Positions 10,659 through 22,118 are shown, numbered from the stretch's first letter. The stretch: DNA of 64,000 bases from Odobenus rosmarus divergens (GCF_000321225.1 NW_004450481.1:495001-559000), one strand, 5' to 3'. Program-made: numbers and translations. Notes: generated by a model from the sequence alone, not told the origin.

Positions 10659-10850
10659 GGGGCACCTGGGTGGCTCAGTTGGTTAAGCGTCTGCCTTCCG
10701 CTCACGTCATGATCGCAGTGTCCTGGAATCGAGCCCTGGTACAGGGCTCCCTGCTCAGTGGGGAGCCTGCTTCTCCCTCTGCCTGCCTGCGCGCGCGCGC
10801 TCTCTCTCTCTCTCAAATAGATAACATCTGTAAAAAAAAAAAAAAAGAGA
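10659..10850 (+). mobile_element. CAN-SINE
   Basis: This full-type copy is inserted in the MaLR LTR. Its CT-rich segment includes a run of alternating GC (about 10789-10800). Confidence 0.9.
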
Positions 10851-11018
10851 GAGAGATTGGGATGGGACACAGACATGAGCAAAGACCCTCTGAGGACCCA
10901 GGGAGAAGATGACCATCTACAAGCAAAGGAGAGGCCTCAGAAGAAAACTCTTGTGCCGCCAAGCCCTTTGTCTTGGACTCCCAGGTGCCAGAACTAACTA
11001 TAAGAAAATAAATTTCTG

Positions 11019-11230
11019 GGGGCGCCTGGGTGGCTCAGCCGGTAAGCGCCTTCAGCTCAGGTCATGGTCCCAGGGTCCTGGAATCGAGCCCCACATCGGG
11101 CTCCCTGCTCTGCGGGAAGCCTGCTTCTCCCTCTCCCGCTCCCCCTCCTTGTGTTCCCTCTCTCGCTGTCTCTCTGTCAGATAATAAATAAAATCTTAAA
11201 AAAAAAAAAAAAAAGGAAAGAAAGAAAAGA
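11019..11230 (+). mobile_element. CAN-SINE
   Basis: This full-type copy has an A-rich tail. 'aaatttctg' repeats on either side. It is the second SINE within the same MaLR LTR. Confidence 0.9.
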
Positions 11231-11389
11231 AATTTCTGCAAAAAAAGCCGCTCCGTCTGTCCTTACGGCTGCCATAGCAAGTTAATAGGATCCTGCCTCA
11301 AATGTTTAAAATAATAGCTCAGGATGCCAGGGGCTGGTAAGGACTCCGCTCACCCAGTGCCGGTAAGAAAACAGGCGGCGGGTGTCTAG

Positions 11390-11900
11390 CGAAATGAAAC
11401 ACCGTTTTCCATATAACACAGCAATCCCATTCCTAAGTGAAACACAGACTCATGGTCAGAGCCGCTGTTTGGGGGAATCACCAAAAAAACAAAAAAAAAC
11501 GGAGGCATCCCAAGTGTCTGGCAGCGGGTGAGTGCGCGAAGCCCGCGGGCGGTCCGGGGGCGGCGGCCGAATCGTACCCAGCAGCGAAAAGGCGCGAGCT
11601 GCTGATTCGCACAGCACGGCGCATGCGTCTCAGAGGCCTTTGCCCCGCGAAGGCGGCCAGACTCCGACGACACGCCGTGTGCGCTCCTTAGAGGCTATTT
11701 TAGGAAAAACAAAATCACTGGGACAGAAAACACACCCGAGGTTGCCAGAGCCGGGCAGTGGGAGGAGAGACTGCTTCCAAAGCGGCCAGGAGGAGGGGGA
11801 GGGAGGGGGTAGAACGGTTCTGTCTCTTGATTGTGGTGGGGAATCCACAACTGTGTGTCTTTGTCAAAACTTCCAGAAATGGATGCTGAGAATGTCAGCT
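11390..11900 (+). mobile_element. Old L1 (L1ME-type) 3' end with a CpG-dense core
   Basis: The frame of an L1ME 3' end is recognisable: 'cagcaatcccattcctaagt', 'gcggccagactcc' (for gaagccagactc), 'gacagaaaacacacccgagg', 'ttgattgtggtggggaatcc', 'tgtctttgtcaaaacttcc'. The part from about 11520 to 11695 is strikingly GC- and CpG-rich for an old L1. Confidence 0.65.
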
Positions 11901-11959
11901 TCATCTAACCAGGAGAGGAAAAGCAGAATAGGCTGCCAAGCTTCTCGGACCTGATCACA

Positions 11960-12130
11960 TCCTGGCTTTTCGCCTGCGAGGTGCGTGGCGTTGGGGCAGT
12001 AACTCCCCTTCTCTGAGCCTCAGTTTCCTCTCAGGAGGACTAGCAGGAGTGTCTGGAGCCGGATTCCAAAGGCCAGCTCTGTAACTCCCCGGAGCACTTA
12101 TGCTGGGGCTCATCTAGCACCTGGTGGGTG
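11960..12130 (+). mobile_element. MIR fragment
   Basis: It contains 'tctgagcctcagtttcctct', the MIR core phrase. Its flanks are degraded. Confidence 0.55.
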
Positions 12131-12424
12131 TGGGTGATAAGCCGGCTCTGAGCCCAGGAGCACCGAAGGAGGTTCTGGGATCTCATTTTATGAGAGAACA
12201 GGTTGTACCAAAATAGCCTCCCAGCCTATTTTGGGAAGGGGGTGGGTAGGCCACCGTCTGGCTGGGGGGATGATTGGCGGGGCAGGCTAACCCTGTCGCC
12301 CCTGTAGGTGTAAGAACTCTGAAGACCAGGCTCTCAAGTCCAGCCCAATTATAGCTGCAGGAGTCACGCTCAGTAGCTTCCTCTGTCTTGGGTTGAAAGA
12401 AATGTTCTTTTATCCTCCTCCTCA

Positions 12425-12960
12425 TCATTATTACTATAATTATGGTAAAATACACAACATAAAATTTTCCGTCTTAACCATTTTTTATGCATGTTTCAGT
12501 GGCATTAAGTAAAGTTGCACTGTTGTACGACCATGTAGGACCACCACCATCCATCTCCAGAACTTTCTCATCTTCCCACACTGAAACTCTGTCCCCATTG
12601 AACACTAACTCCCCACTCCCTCCACCTAGCCCCCTGCCATTCTATTTTCTGTCTCTATGGATTTGACTATTCTCGGTGCCTCATGTAAGTGGGGTCATAT
12701 AGTATTCGTCCTTTTGTGACTGGCTTATTTCCACTCAGCATAATGCCTTCCAGGTTCATCCTTGTTGTAGCCTGGGTCAGGATTTCCTTCCTTCGTAAGG
12801 GTAAATATTATTCCATTGTATAGCTATGCCATGTTTTGCTTATCCATTCATCAATAGACACTTGGGTTGTTTCTATTTGGCTATTATGAAAAATGCTGCT
12901 GTGACCATGGGTGTGCAACTATTTCTTGAAGACCCTGCTTTCGATTGAGAGAAAGGTTGT
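12425..12960 (-). mobile_element. L1 3'-end fragment, antisense
   Basis: Antisense L1M order: 'aaatacacaacataaaattt', 'ccaccaccatccatctccag', 'ctgtctctatggatttgact', 'ttatttccactcagcataat', 'ttgcttatccattcatcaat'. Confidence 0.85.
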
Positions 12961-13610
12961 CGAAGCAGGAAAGATAGGGAGGAAGCAGAGCCTCTGGGTC
13001 CCAGAGGTCAGAGCTTTGAAATACATGTACGAATATGATACACACATATCTGCATTCAGTTACATATATCATCAGTCTTCTGTAGGGAGAAATCTGCAGA
13101 GTTTTCCTTTAACCATTAAGTGATGCCTCTCTGCACTCCCCACCGAAGAAAGGGAAGGAGGAACCAAAATAATATTTATTAAGCAAACAACTGTACCTTG
13201 GCTGTTCGCGCCTCTTACAGATGTTAGCCACAGGAGGTCACAGAGGCGGGGGTATAAGAAGGGCCTTGCAAGGGCTCAGGTAAACCCATTAAAAGTGTGA
13301 CCTGGAGCAGGTGACTCTTGAAATTCAAGCATCGTCTCTACAGTGGGCCATTGTAAGGATCAACTAAGAGTGGGGAGGAGGTCCCATCCTGGGAAGGATC
13401 TATTTCCCGGGTTTACGTGGTTGTTGGCAGAATTTCGTCTCTTATGGCTTGATGGACTGAGAGCCTCAGTTTTCCACCAGCTGTCGGCAGGAAGCTGCCC
13501 TTAATTCCCCGCCAAGCGGGCCTCTCCAACCTGGCAACTTCCTTTACCAAAGCCAGCAAGAAGTTTCTTTCCAGTTCGCAAAACAGAAGTCATAGAGATT
13601 TTTTGGTTTT
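12961..13610. other. Intergenic, no recognised gene
   Basis: The sequence is mixed. A MIR- or L2-like stretch may lie near 13200-13380, but I cannot assign it. Confidence 0.4.
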
Positions 13611-14415
13611 TGTCTTTGTTTTTAATTAGGGTGAAATTTACATAACATAAAACTAACCATTTTGCAGTGAACAATTCAGTGGCATTTAGTGTGTCCACAA
13701 TGTTGTATAACCATCACTTTTACTTGGTTCCAAGACATTTCCATCACCCCAAAAGTAACCCCTTGCCCATAGTAATCACCCCCCATTCCCCACCGTGAGC
13801 CCCTGGCAACCACGAATCTGCTTTCTGTGTCTCTGGATTTTACATGTTGTGGACATTGCATATACATGGGATCGCACACTATATGACACTGTATGCGTCT
13901 GACTTCTTTCACTCAGCATAGTGTTTTTGAGCTTCCTCCACGTTTCACATGTGTTGGAGCTCCATTCCTTCCTATGGCTGAATAATATTCCATTATATTC
14001 ATATACGACATGTTGTTTATCCTTTTGTTCATTGTTGGAGATTTGGGTTATTTCCACTTTGGGGTCATTGCAGATAGTGCTGCTATAAACATTTGTTTGA
14101 ACGCTTCTTTTCTTTGGGTTATACAGCTTGGAGTAAGATTTCTGGGTCATAGATTTCTACAACCTAATCTTGGAAGTAATGTTCCATCACTGTCCCCTCA
14201 TGACCCACCCCCCCGCCATTTATCCAGTTTTGATAAATGTAGACACCCATCTACAAATGTCATCACCCATCGTAAAGACATTTCTATCATCTAAAAGTTT
14301 CCTTGTATGTTCTTTTGGATATATACTGAGGTATATACCAAGGAGTGGGAATTTCTGGATCATATGGGGTGATTAGATATTTAATAGTCTGAGGAGCCGC
14401 ATTTTATCCCTTTTC
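13611..14415 (-). mobile_element. L1 3'-end fragment, antisense
   Basis: It contains 'tttacataacataaaactaa', 'ccctggcaaccacgaatctg', 'cgtctgacttctttcactca', 'gtatataccaaggagtggga' and 'ttctggatcatatgg' in antisense L1 order, with a small unrelated piece near 14190-14300. Confidence 0.85.
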
Positions 14416-14559
14416 TCATATTCTGTTCATTAAAAGCTAATTCCAAGTCCTCTACACTCAAGGGTAGAGCTTAGACAAAAGCATGAGTACCAGAAGCAGA
14501 GGATCCACAGGGACCACCCTAGAAGCTGTTCACTCTGCTGTAAGCAAATCTGGGCCACG

Positions 14560-14780
14560 ACTGCACCTAGGAATTCCTATTAAGTGCTCACAACATGCCA
14601 AGCACAAAAGCAGATATTTTACAAGCTGTCTGTCTTTGAGGGGGGTTGTTTCTCCCATTTTATAGGAAAACTTAGGCTCCGTGGCAAAGGGACCTGCCGG
14701 CAGTCACACAGAGCTCACAGTTGGGCAGAATTGGGACCCAGGTCTATCTCACTCCAAATCCTATGCTTTTCCCTTTACAT
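14560..14780 (-). mobile_element. MIR, antisense
   Basis: It shows 'ttaagtgctcacaacatgcc', 'tctcccattttataggaaaa', 'ggcagtcacacagagctca' and 'gaattgggacccaggtctat', a nearly complete antisense MIR. Confidence 0.8.
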
Positions 14781-15039
14781 TTCACCTCCCTAAGATACAT
14801 GCGTGGGAGGAGTGTAGCAGAGTCTCCGACTCTCAGAAGATAAGGCAATCATCCAGTTACCACAGACACAGGTGCTTATAAGCGCCTTTACATCACCCTT
14901 TCTGGTTAGTACCTGCCCAGAGGCATCTGGAAAAAAGTCCCAGCTCAATTAGTGGAGGAAACGAGAGTTGAGCTGAGCCCATAGCAGCCAGCCAAGAGGT
15001 TAAAGCGAAGGCGTAAAGATAGGATGTTGGCAGGCCTGG

Positions 15040-15126
15040 GAGTGAGTTCTGGGTTTGCTCTTAACTTCCCACGTGACCCTGGGCAAAACCCTCATAGTTA
15101 AATGAAAATGTTGGATTAGGTCAAAG
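15040..15126 (+). mobile_element. MIR fragment
   Basis: It contains 'gggtttgctcttaacttccc' followed by 'acgtgaccctgggcaaaacc', the MIR core in sense. Confidence 0.6.
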
Positions 15127-15548
15127 GTAGACAAACTATGGCCTACAGGCCAAACCCGGCCCACTGCTGGTGCTTATAAATATGGTTTTATTGGCACACA
15201 CTCATTTGTTTACATACTGTTGATGGCCTCTCGTGAGTTACGACAACAGAATTGAGTCCTTACGATAGAGACCACCCGGCCCGCACAGTTGAAAATATTG
15301 ACTATCCAATTCGTCGCAGGAAAAGTTTGCCAAACCCTGGACTAGATGTTTTTTTGGTTTTTGTTTTGTTTTGTTTTTGGTTTTGAGAGATAGAGAGTGA
15401 GAACGAGAGAGATCACTGAGGGAGAGGAGGAGGGAGAAGCAGACTTACCGCTGAGCAGGGAGCCCGATGTGGGGCTCGATCCCAGGTCCCCGGGGATCAT
15501 GACCTGAGCCAACCAACTGAGCCACCTAGGCCCCCCTGGACTAGATGA
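15127..15548 (+). mobile_element. hAT MITE (MER3/MER58-like), split by a SINE
   Basis: It reads 'gtagacaaactatggcctac', 'caaacccggcccactgctgg', 'atatggttttattggcacac' and 'aaaagtttgccaaaccctgg'. The antisense SINE at 15349-15534 interrupts the last bases. The family name is uncertain. Confidence 0.7.
15349..15534 (-). mobile_element. CAN-SINE, antisense
   Basis: T-rich start, GA-rich segment and 'gagccacctagg' head in antisense. The 14-base duplication 'ccctggactagatg' flanks it. Confidence 0.9.
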
Positions 15549-15721
15549 TTTTTGAAATGGTTTCTAACTCTAAAAATCTGATAAATCATAGAAGAAATGA
15601 ACAGTACAATTAACTAGGTACAGCCAAGAGGGTTGTATCAAACTCTGTGCCATGCCGCCAATAGACATCTGACCATCCCTCAAGAGTCCACGTTTTCTCA
15701 GTAAAAGCAGACCATAATCAG

Positions 15722-16090
15722 GTGTCTTAGTTCAGGCTGCTACAGCAAATTGCCATAGACCAGGGGGCTTCAACAGCAGACATCACTCAGAGTTCTGGAG
15801 GCTGGGAAGTTCAAGATCAAGGGGCCAACAGATCCCATGTCTGGTGAGGGCTCTCCTCCTCATTTGTGGACACCCACCTTCTCCTTGTATCCTCACACGG
15901 TGGGGAGCAGAGAGAGAGAGATCCTGTGTCTTCTTCTCTTTGTATAAGGGCATTAATCCATCATGAGGGCTCTCCTTTCCCGATCGAATCTAACCTTAAT
16001 CACCTCCCAAAGGCCCCGCCTCCAAATACCATCACATTGGGAATTAGGATTTCAACATATGTAGTTTAGGGGTACGGGGGTGTACAAATA
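15722..16090 (-). mobile_element. ERVL-MaLR (MLT1-like) LTR, antisense
   Basis: Antisense MaLR order: 'gtcttagttcaggctgctac', 'gttctggaggctgggaagtt', 'tccatcatgagggctctcc', 'cctcccaaaggccccgcctc', 'aataccatcacattgggaat'. Confidence 0.85.
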
Positions 16091-16109
16091 TTGAGTCTAA
16101 AACGTCAGA

Positions 16110-16690
16110 GCAGGCATGAATTCATTCAACAAACACTTGCCAATGCTCAGTGTGCCTGTCCCTGGGCTGTGCCCCAGGGTCACAGAGATGCAAAGGCCCA
16201 AGCCTTGCTCACAAGGAGTTCCCTGAGAGACAGAAGGAAGTGCCATGGGGGGTTCAGAGGGGTCGCGAAGGGTCAAGGAGGGCTTTCTGGAGGAGAGAAA
16301 TTTGTCTGGAGCCTTAAAATACACAGGGAGGATTAAAAGATGTTGGCAGAAGTGTTCTAGACAAAGACCACAGCATGACATAGGCTGGGATGTTTGGAAA
16401 ACTCTTCTCCAAGGAATCTCTGGGTGGACCAGGTGGGAGGACATACATCTGCAGGCCCTCTGCTCCACCAAGTATTGTAGATTCCCTCCTGGCTGCCCAG
16501 TACCTCACTGTGATTGTGGTCTAGAGCCTCACCTTTATCATCCCTTCTGTGGGCTGCACAAGAGCCCCCAAGGGTGTGCCTCTGCTGCCAAAAATGGTAA
16601 GAAATGGTTATTAAAGACTCTTTGTGGGGAAAAAGGCAGACAGACTCAGATTGGGAGAGGCAGGGCATCCTATAAGGGCCTAGACAAGGA
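16110..16690 (+). mobile_element. L2-like LINE fragment plus unassigned sequence
   Basis: 'aattcattcaacaaacactt' through 'gtcacagagatgcaaaggcc' and 'gagggctttctggaggagag' resemble L2. The 16400-16690 part is unassigned. Confidence 0.5.
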
Positions 16691-16694
16691 GCTG

Positions 16695-17440
16695 AAAGGT
16701 TTAAGTTCTGTATCAGTTAGCTGTTGCTGCATAACAAAACACCCCAAATTGTAGCCACTTAAAACCACAAACATTTCATATCTCACATGGACTCCGAACA
16801 TCAGGAATCCCCGAGTGGCTCAGCTGGGCAGTTCCAGCTCAGTCTCTCACAGATAAGTAGTCACTGCAAAGCCTAACCACAGAGGGAGGATGGACCTCCA
16901 AGACCCCTCCCGGAGCTCTTCCAGGCCTCAGCTCTTCATTGGCTGATGGACGCAGGCTCCAGTCCTCACCCCAGCACCACTCACAAAGTGGCAGCTACTT
17001 CTCCCAGGGTGAGCCATCCAAGCGAGAACACAGGCATTCTAGAGAGTGCCCAAGGTGGAGACCACAGTCTTTTTATAACCTAATCTTCAAAGTGACATCC
17101 CGCTTCTCCTGCCATATTCTATTGGTCACACCAACTGACCCTAGGGCAGTGTGGGAGAAGGTTAACATAAAAGTGCCCCTCAGGGAGGGACGCCTGGGTG
17201 GCTCAGTCGATTAAGCATCTGCCTTTGGCTCAGATCATGATCTCAGGGTCTTGGAATCGAGCCCCGTGTGGGGCTCCCTGCTCAGTGAGGAGTCTGCTTC
17301 TCCCTCTCCCTTCACACCACACCCCCCACCACCCGTTCTCTCTCTCAGATAAATAAGTAAAATCTTTAAAAAAAAAAATTGTGCCTCAGGGAGATGGAGG
17401 TCATCAGGGGCCATCTTAGAGGCTGCCCGCCACACCCATG
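16695..17440 (-). mobile_element. MaLR-type LTR, antisense, split by a SINE
   Basis: It begins with 'gtatcagttagctgttgctg' and 'cataacaaaacaccccaaat' and continues to 'ccatattctattggtcacac'. After the SINE it ends with 'gaggtcatcaggggccatct'. The subfamily is not certain. Confidence 0.65.
17188..17378 (+). mobile_element. CAN-SINE
   Basis: Full-type copy within the LTR. 'gtgcccctcagggag' upstream and 'gtgcctcagggag' downstream are the target duplication. Confidence 0.9.
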
Positions 17441-17662
17441 ATTACTGTGTGGTGGTGGGTATCACCTAACCACCTCAGCTTGTTTCTCCATCTGTGCATC
17501 CATCTGAGCCACAATCCATTGCTTCTTATTATAACTGAGGCCTTCCTGACAAGTAGCTGGGGGGGGGATCCTTTTCTAACCCATCAGTGTGACCACCCCC
17601 AACTTTGCCTCAAACCCTTCCAGAATGTTCCAGAAAATTCTAATGAAAAAACATTAGAAACA

Positions 17663-17866
17663 GGGTGCCTGGGAGGCTCAGTCGTTAAGCATCTGCCTTC
17701 AGCTCAGGTCGTGATCCCAGGGTCCTGGGATCAAGCCCCACATCAGGCTTCCTGCTCCACGGGAAGCTTGCTTCTCCCTCTCCCACTCCCCCTGCTTGTG
17801 TTCCCTCTTTCACTGTGTCTCTCTCTGTCAAATAAATAAATAAATAATCTTAAAAAAAAACAAACA
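17663..17866 (+). mobile_element. CAN-SINE
   Basis: Full-type copy with an aaataa-rich tail. The duplication 'aacattagaaaca' flanks it. Confidence 0.9.
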
Positions 17867-18240
17867 AACATTAGAAACAAATGCAAATGTCCATCGACAG
17901 CAGGAGAATGGACAAATTGCTTTTCATATGACAGAATACCATACAGCAGTAAAAATCAGCAAACCAGGGCATGGACAAGTCTCAAAAACATGTTGAGTGT
18001 AAAAAGCAAGTTGCATCAGAATACCTACGGCATTGTTCCCCTTTATATGAAAGCCAAAAACACACAAACCTAATGATATATTATTTCAGGGTATGTATTT
18101 ATATGGTAAAACCATCATGTAAGCTAAGAGATGGTGAACACAAGATACAAGATCAAGGCTGTCCTTTGTCAGAAGAGAGAGACAGATGACTGACTGAGAG
18201 GGGTGCAGGGAGCTTTCAAATATTGGAAATATTCTATTTC
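17867..18240 (+). mobile_element. L1ME-type 3'-end fragment, sense
   Basis: 'aatgtccatcgacagcagga', 'gaataccatacagcagtaaa' and 'gtctcaaaaacatgttgagt' mark an L1 3' region in sense. Confidence 0.65.
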
Positions 18241-18349
18241 TTAAGCTAGATCAACACTCGAGCTAAGAATGGATTCACATTTTTTTAAATAGCTGGGGGG
18301 AAAAAAAGGAAGACTGTTTCATGATATGTGAAAATTATATGAAATTCAA

Positions 18350-18530
18350 ATTTCAATGTCCAGAAATAAAGTCTTACTGGCTCACATCCGTGCCCATTTG
18401 TTTAGGTATCGTCTATGGCTGCTTTCGAGCTACAATGGCAGCGCTGAATAGTGGAGCCAGAGCCTGTCTGAACTGCAAAGCTGAAAATATTTGCTATCTG
18501 GCCCTTTATAGAAAAAGTTTGCTAGGTGGT
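18350..18530 (+). mobile_element. hAT MITE (MER3/MER58-like)
   Basis: It contains 'aataaagtcttactggctca', 'gtctatggctgctttcgagc', 'atatttgctatctggccctt' and 'agaaaaagtttgctaggtgg'. Confidence 0.7.
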
Positions 18531-18669
18531 GGGTACATGGGTATCCATCATTATTTCTTGTAGTTTTTTTTTAATTATTTAAATTCAATTTAGTTAACAT
18601 ATGCGGTATTATTAGTTTCATATTTCTTATAGTTTATATCTAAATTCATTATATCTAATATTGAACCTC

Positions 18670-19030
18670 ACCAAACTATTTGCAGTTCCTAGAATACAGC
18701 ATGTTCCCTCACCCCCGGGCATTTGCATATGTCATCCTCTCTAGGGAAGGATCCCTCTTCACTTCTTCCAGCTTCTGGTGGTTCCATCATTCCAATCTCT
18801 GCTTTCCCTGTCTCATAGCCTTCTGCTCCTCTCTGCTCGTGCCTTCTTCTCTTCCCTCTCTTATACAGACACTCATCATTGGGTTTACGGCCCATTTGGT
18901 AATCCAGGTGGATCTCATCTTGAGAGCCTTAACTTAATCACGTCTGCAAAGGCTTTTCCAGATAAGATCACACTTGCAGTTTCTAGGGGTTAGGACTTGA
19001 GTATATCTTTCTGGCAGCCACCAGGCAACC
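18670..19030 (-). mobile_element. L2 piece followed by MaLR-type LTR, antisense
   Basis: 18670-18755 is L2-like ('cagttcctagaatacagcat', 'gggcatttgcatatgtc'). From about 18770 the text runs like an antisense MaLR LTR ('acgtctgcaaaggcttttcc', 'ggggttaggacttgagtata'). Confidence 0.55.
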
Positions 19031-19039
19031 CCCAACACT

Positions 19040-19550
19040 TGGTTACATTAAAAGCTATGCATCTGTCTTGCACTCTGAATGGATCTCCTACGTTGATTGT
19101 AACATCACGCATTGATCATTTGGAAAATATTGGTTCTGGTGATGCAGAGGCTGTCACATTGCATTATTCAATATCAGAATGTCCCAGGCATTAAAATCAC
19201 TGCTGATATTATCGGAAAAGCCTTTCTTTGAGCATCAGAAAGCAGTCAAGCTCATAGCAGCAGATGCAGGTTCAATTCTTATTTTCCCTTGAAATCTTGA
19301 ATTGGCAACAGAACTGAGTTGTTTTCCTTGGAGTGACAGGCTCATTTTGTTCATTTCTGAGAAATGAACAGCCAAGTCTGAATCATGGTGGGTCAGACAT
19401 TTCAAATGAAAATGATGTTCCCTGAAAAAAGATCCCAACCTTCGTTCAAGTGCTTCTCCTGGAGATGGCCACTGAAGTTAAGTCTCAATAGAAGAGCTTT
19501 ATATATACTTCCCATCTTGTCACACAAAATATCTGAAAGACATGCACTCA
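19040..19550. other. Intergenic, no recognised feature
   Basis: No repeat or gene could be recognised. Confidence 0.4.
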
Positions 19551-19554
19551 CCCA

Positions 19555-19975
19555 TTATGGGGTAAATTGTGTCCCCTTAAAAGGGCTGTTAAGTCTCCAG
19601 CACTTGTGAATGTGATTTTATTTAGAGATAGGGTCTTGGCAGGTGTCATCGAGTTAAGATAAGGCCACCAGTTTGGGCCCTAACCCAATATGACTGGTTG
19701 GTGACTTTACATAAAGAGAAAAAGTTGAACTCAGATATAAGGAGGAGACCATGTGATAACAGAGCCAAGGAACATCAAGGATTGACAGCCAGCACCAGAA
19801 TGTGGGAGAGGCCAGGAAGGATCCTCCTCTAGAGCCTTCAGAGGGAGTGCGGCCCTGCTGACAATTTGATTTCAACGTCTGGCCTCCAGAACTGAGAGAG
19901 AAGCCATCTCTGTTGTTTTAAGCCACCTCTTTCATGGAACTGAGTTATGACAGCCCCAGGAATCCAACCCCCAGG
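19555..19975 (+). mobile_element. ERVL-MaLR (MLT1-like) LTR
   Basis: 'gggtaaattgtgtcccctta', 'gccctaacccaatatgactg', 'ggaggagaccatgtgataac' and 'tggcctccagaactgagaga' follow MaLR order in sense. Confidence 0.8.
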
Positions 19976-20029
19976 CCCTGTCTGGGCTCCAATATGATGT
20001 GACCTGGTATGCAGCAAGCTCCATGTCTC

Positions 20030-20335
20030 AGGCTGCTCAGGCTGCTATAACAAAATACCAAAGGTTGGGTGGCTTAAACAACAGACATTTATTTCTCGCA
20101 GCATGGAGGCTGGAAGTCCAAGATCAAGGTGCCGGCAGATTTGGTGTCTTGTCAGGGCCCAATTCTTGGCTTGTAGACAGTCGCCTTCTTGCTGTGTCCT
20201 CACATGGCTTCTCCTCTCTCTGTCCTCCTTTTCTTATAAGGACTCTAATCTTAACAGGACGGGCCCACCCTCTTCATCCAATAATTTAAACCTGATTACC
20301 TCCCAAAGGCCCTATTTCCAAATGCCATCACTGTG
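20030..20335 (-). mobile_element. ERVL-MaLR (MLT1-like) LTR, antisense
   Basis: 'aggctgctataacaaaatac', 'tggcttaaacaacagacatt', 'aagtccaagatcaaggtgcc' and 'cctcccaaaggccctatttc' in antisense order. Confidence 0.85.
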
Positions 20336-20880
20336 ATGGTTAATTGTAGGTGTCAATTTGACTGGGCTAAGGGATGCCCAGATGGCTTCTCAAATATGAT
20401 TTCTGGGTGTGTCTGGGATGGTGTCTAATGCTAAGAGATTAGCATCTGGATTGAACTAAGTGAAGTGGATGGCCCGCCCCAGCGCCAGTGAGCATCATCC
20501 AATTCATCAAGAACAAAAAAGAGAGGGGCGCCTGGGTGGCTCAGTCGTAAAGCGTCTGCCTTCAGCTCAGGTCCTGATCCCGGGGTCCTGGGATCGAGCC
20601 CCACATCGGGCTCCCTGCTCGGCGTGAAGCCTGCTTCTCCCTCTTCCGCTCCCCCTGCTTGTGTTCCCTCTCTCACTGTGTCTCTCTCTCTCTCTGTCAA
20701 ATAAATAAATAAAATTAAAAAAAAAAAGAACAAAAAAGAGGAAGGACAAATCCCCTCTCTCTGCTGGAGCTGAGACATACGTCTCCTGCCCTTGGGCATC
20801 AACCCTCCTGGTTCTCGAGCTTTCGGACTCAGATCGGGACTTATACCTCAGCTCCCTGATTCTCATGCCTCAGGACTCAG
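20336..20880 (+). mobile_element. ERVL-type (MLT2-like) LTR, split by a SINE
   Basis: It starts 'gatggttaattgtaggtgtc' and 'aatttgactgggctaaggga', and after the SINE continues with 'ggacttatacctcagctccc'. I recognise the element as a common ERVL-type LTR; the subfamily is not certain. Confidence 0.6.
20525..20726 (+). mobile_element. CAN-SINE
   Basis: Complete copy flanked by 'aagaacaaaaaagag' on both sides. Confidence 0.92.
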
Positions 20881-21292
20881 AATAGATTGGATAAAGAAAT
20901 TACAGTCCATCCACTCAATAGAATTCTATGTAGCCATTAAAATGAATGAACTAGATCTCCAGGAGACTGCCGCAAAAAGGTGTCTGTGTTGTATTATTAT
21001 GTGACAAAAGCAAGGTGTCAAACGGAGCATGTGGTATGATTCCAGTTTGGTCAAAACAAACAAAACCTTTTCCCCACATGTGTTTGTGTGTGCATAATAC
21101 AAGGACTGTTCATAGTGATTATCTCTTGGAAGGATCTCTGGGTTTCCATGGAGATGGCATATCTCCCTCACTGGGAATCCTAGATCCAGGAGGGATACTA
21201 ATAGGGTTGCCATAAATAAATCCCAACGTGGAGCCATTAGGGCCCATATCCAACTTCACACTTTAACAACCATGTGTGAGTAAAACACCCAC

Positions 21293-21740
21293 TGTTGTGG
21301 GTTGAATTGCGCCCCCCCCCCTCAAAGTTTACAAGATGAAGTCCTAACCCCTGGTACTGCAGAACATGACCTCATTTGGAGAGAGGGCTTTTAAAGAGTT
21401 GATCAAGTTCAAATGCTGTCATTAGTGTTAACTCTAACTCAATATGATGGTTGTCCCTATAAGAAGAGGGAATTAGGGCATCCAGACATGCACAGAGGGC
21501 TGACAACATGGAGACACAGGGGAAAGACAGCCAGCTGCCAGCCCAGGAGAGAGGCCTGGAACAGATCCTCCCTCACCGCCCTCAGAGAGAACCAACCCTC
21601 CTGCCACCTTGCTATCAGACTTCTGGTCTCCGGATCTGGGAGATGATCCATTCCCGTTGTTTATGGCGGCTTCGGGAAAACGGATACACCCAGGAGACAA
21701 AATGCCAAGGGGAACCTCTCCCTGAATGATGGGCCTGGAA
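21293..21740 (+). mobile_element. ERVL-MaLR (MLT1-like) LTR
   Basis: 'gttgaattgcgccccc', 'cataagaagaggg'-type spacing ('ctataagaagagggaattag'), 'gacaacatggagacacaggg' and 'acttctggtctccggatctg' follow sense MaLR order. Confidence 0.8.
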
Positions 21741-21919
21741 CAAATCACAACATGGGTAAGTGAGTGAGGAGGCCGGTTCTGTCTGGACACACAGATGGGC
21801 ACGTGCTATTGGATTGTCACATGAATGTCCTCGCCGAATATCCTAGACTGTTTCCTGAAGGGATGCACTGCTCTCCGCGCCCTATAAAAGCAAAGACTTT
21901 TGTTTGTGCAGCTTTCGGA

Positions 21920-22118
21920 TTTTTTTTTTAAAGAGTTTATTTATTTATTTGACAGAGAGCGAGAGAGAGCACAAGCAGGGGGAGCGGCAGGCAGAGGGAG
22001 AGGGAGAAGCAGGCTCCCCACAGAGCAGGGAGCCCGATGCGGGGCTCGATCCCAGGACCCTGGGACCATGACCTGAGCCGAAGGCAGCCGTTCAACCGAC
22101 TGAGCCACCAGGCGCCCC
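21920..22118 (-). mobile_element. CAN-SINE, antisense
   Basis: It has the T-rich start, GA-rich body, 'gcggggctcgatcccaggac' and 'ctgagccaccaggcgcccct'. Confidence 0.92.

Larger units (their letters stand above)
10490..11290 (+). mobile_element. ERVL-MaLR (MLT1-like) LTR, split by two SINEs
   Basis: The pieces are 10490-10658 ('gggctgaattgtgccctcc', 'gggtctttaaagaggtgatt'), 10870-11018 ('gaccatctacaagcaaagga', 'gaaaataaatttctg') and 11231-11290. They are separated by CAN-SINEs at 10659-10850 and 11019-11230. Confidence 0.7.

Noticed and set aside
11437..11954. GC-rich open frames near 11.5 kb as a possible gene or CpG-island promoter
   Set aside because: The sequence follows an L1ME 3' end in order. 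No exon, splice or start signal supports a gene. The CpG density itself is kept as a finding.
20525..20726. tRNA-Lys-like genes at SINE heads
   Set aside because: All such matches are the tRNA-derived heads of CAN-SINEs with CT-rich bodies and A-tails, not tRNA genes.
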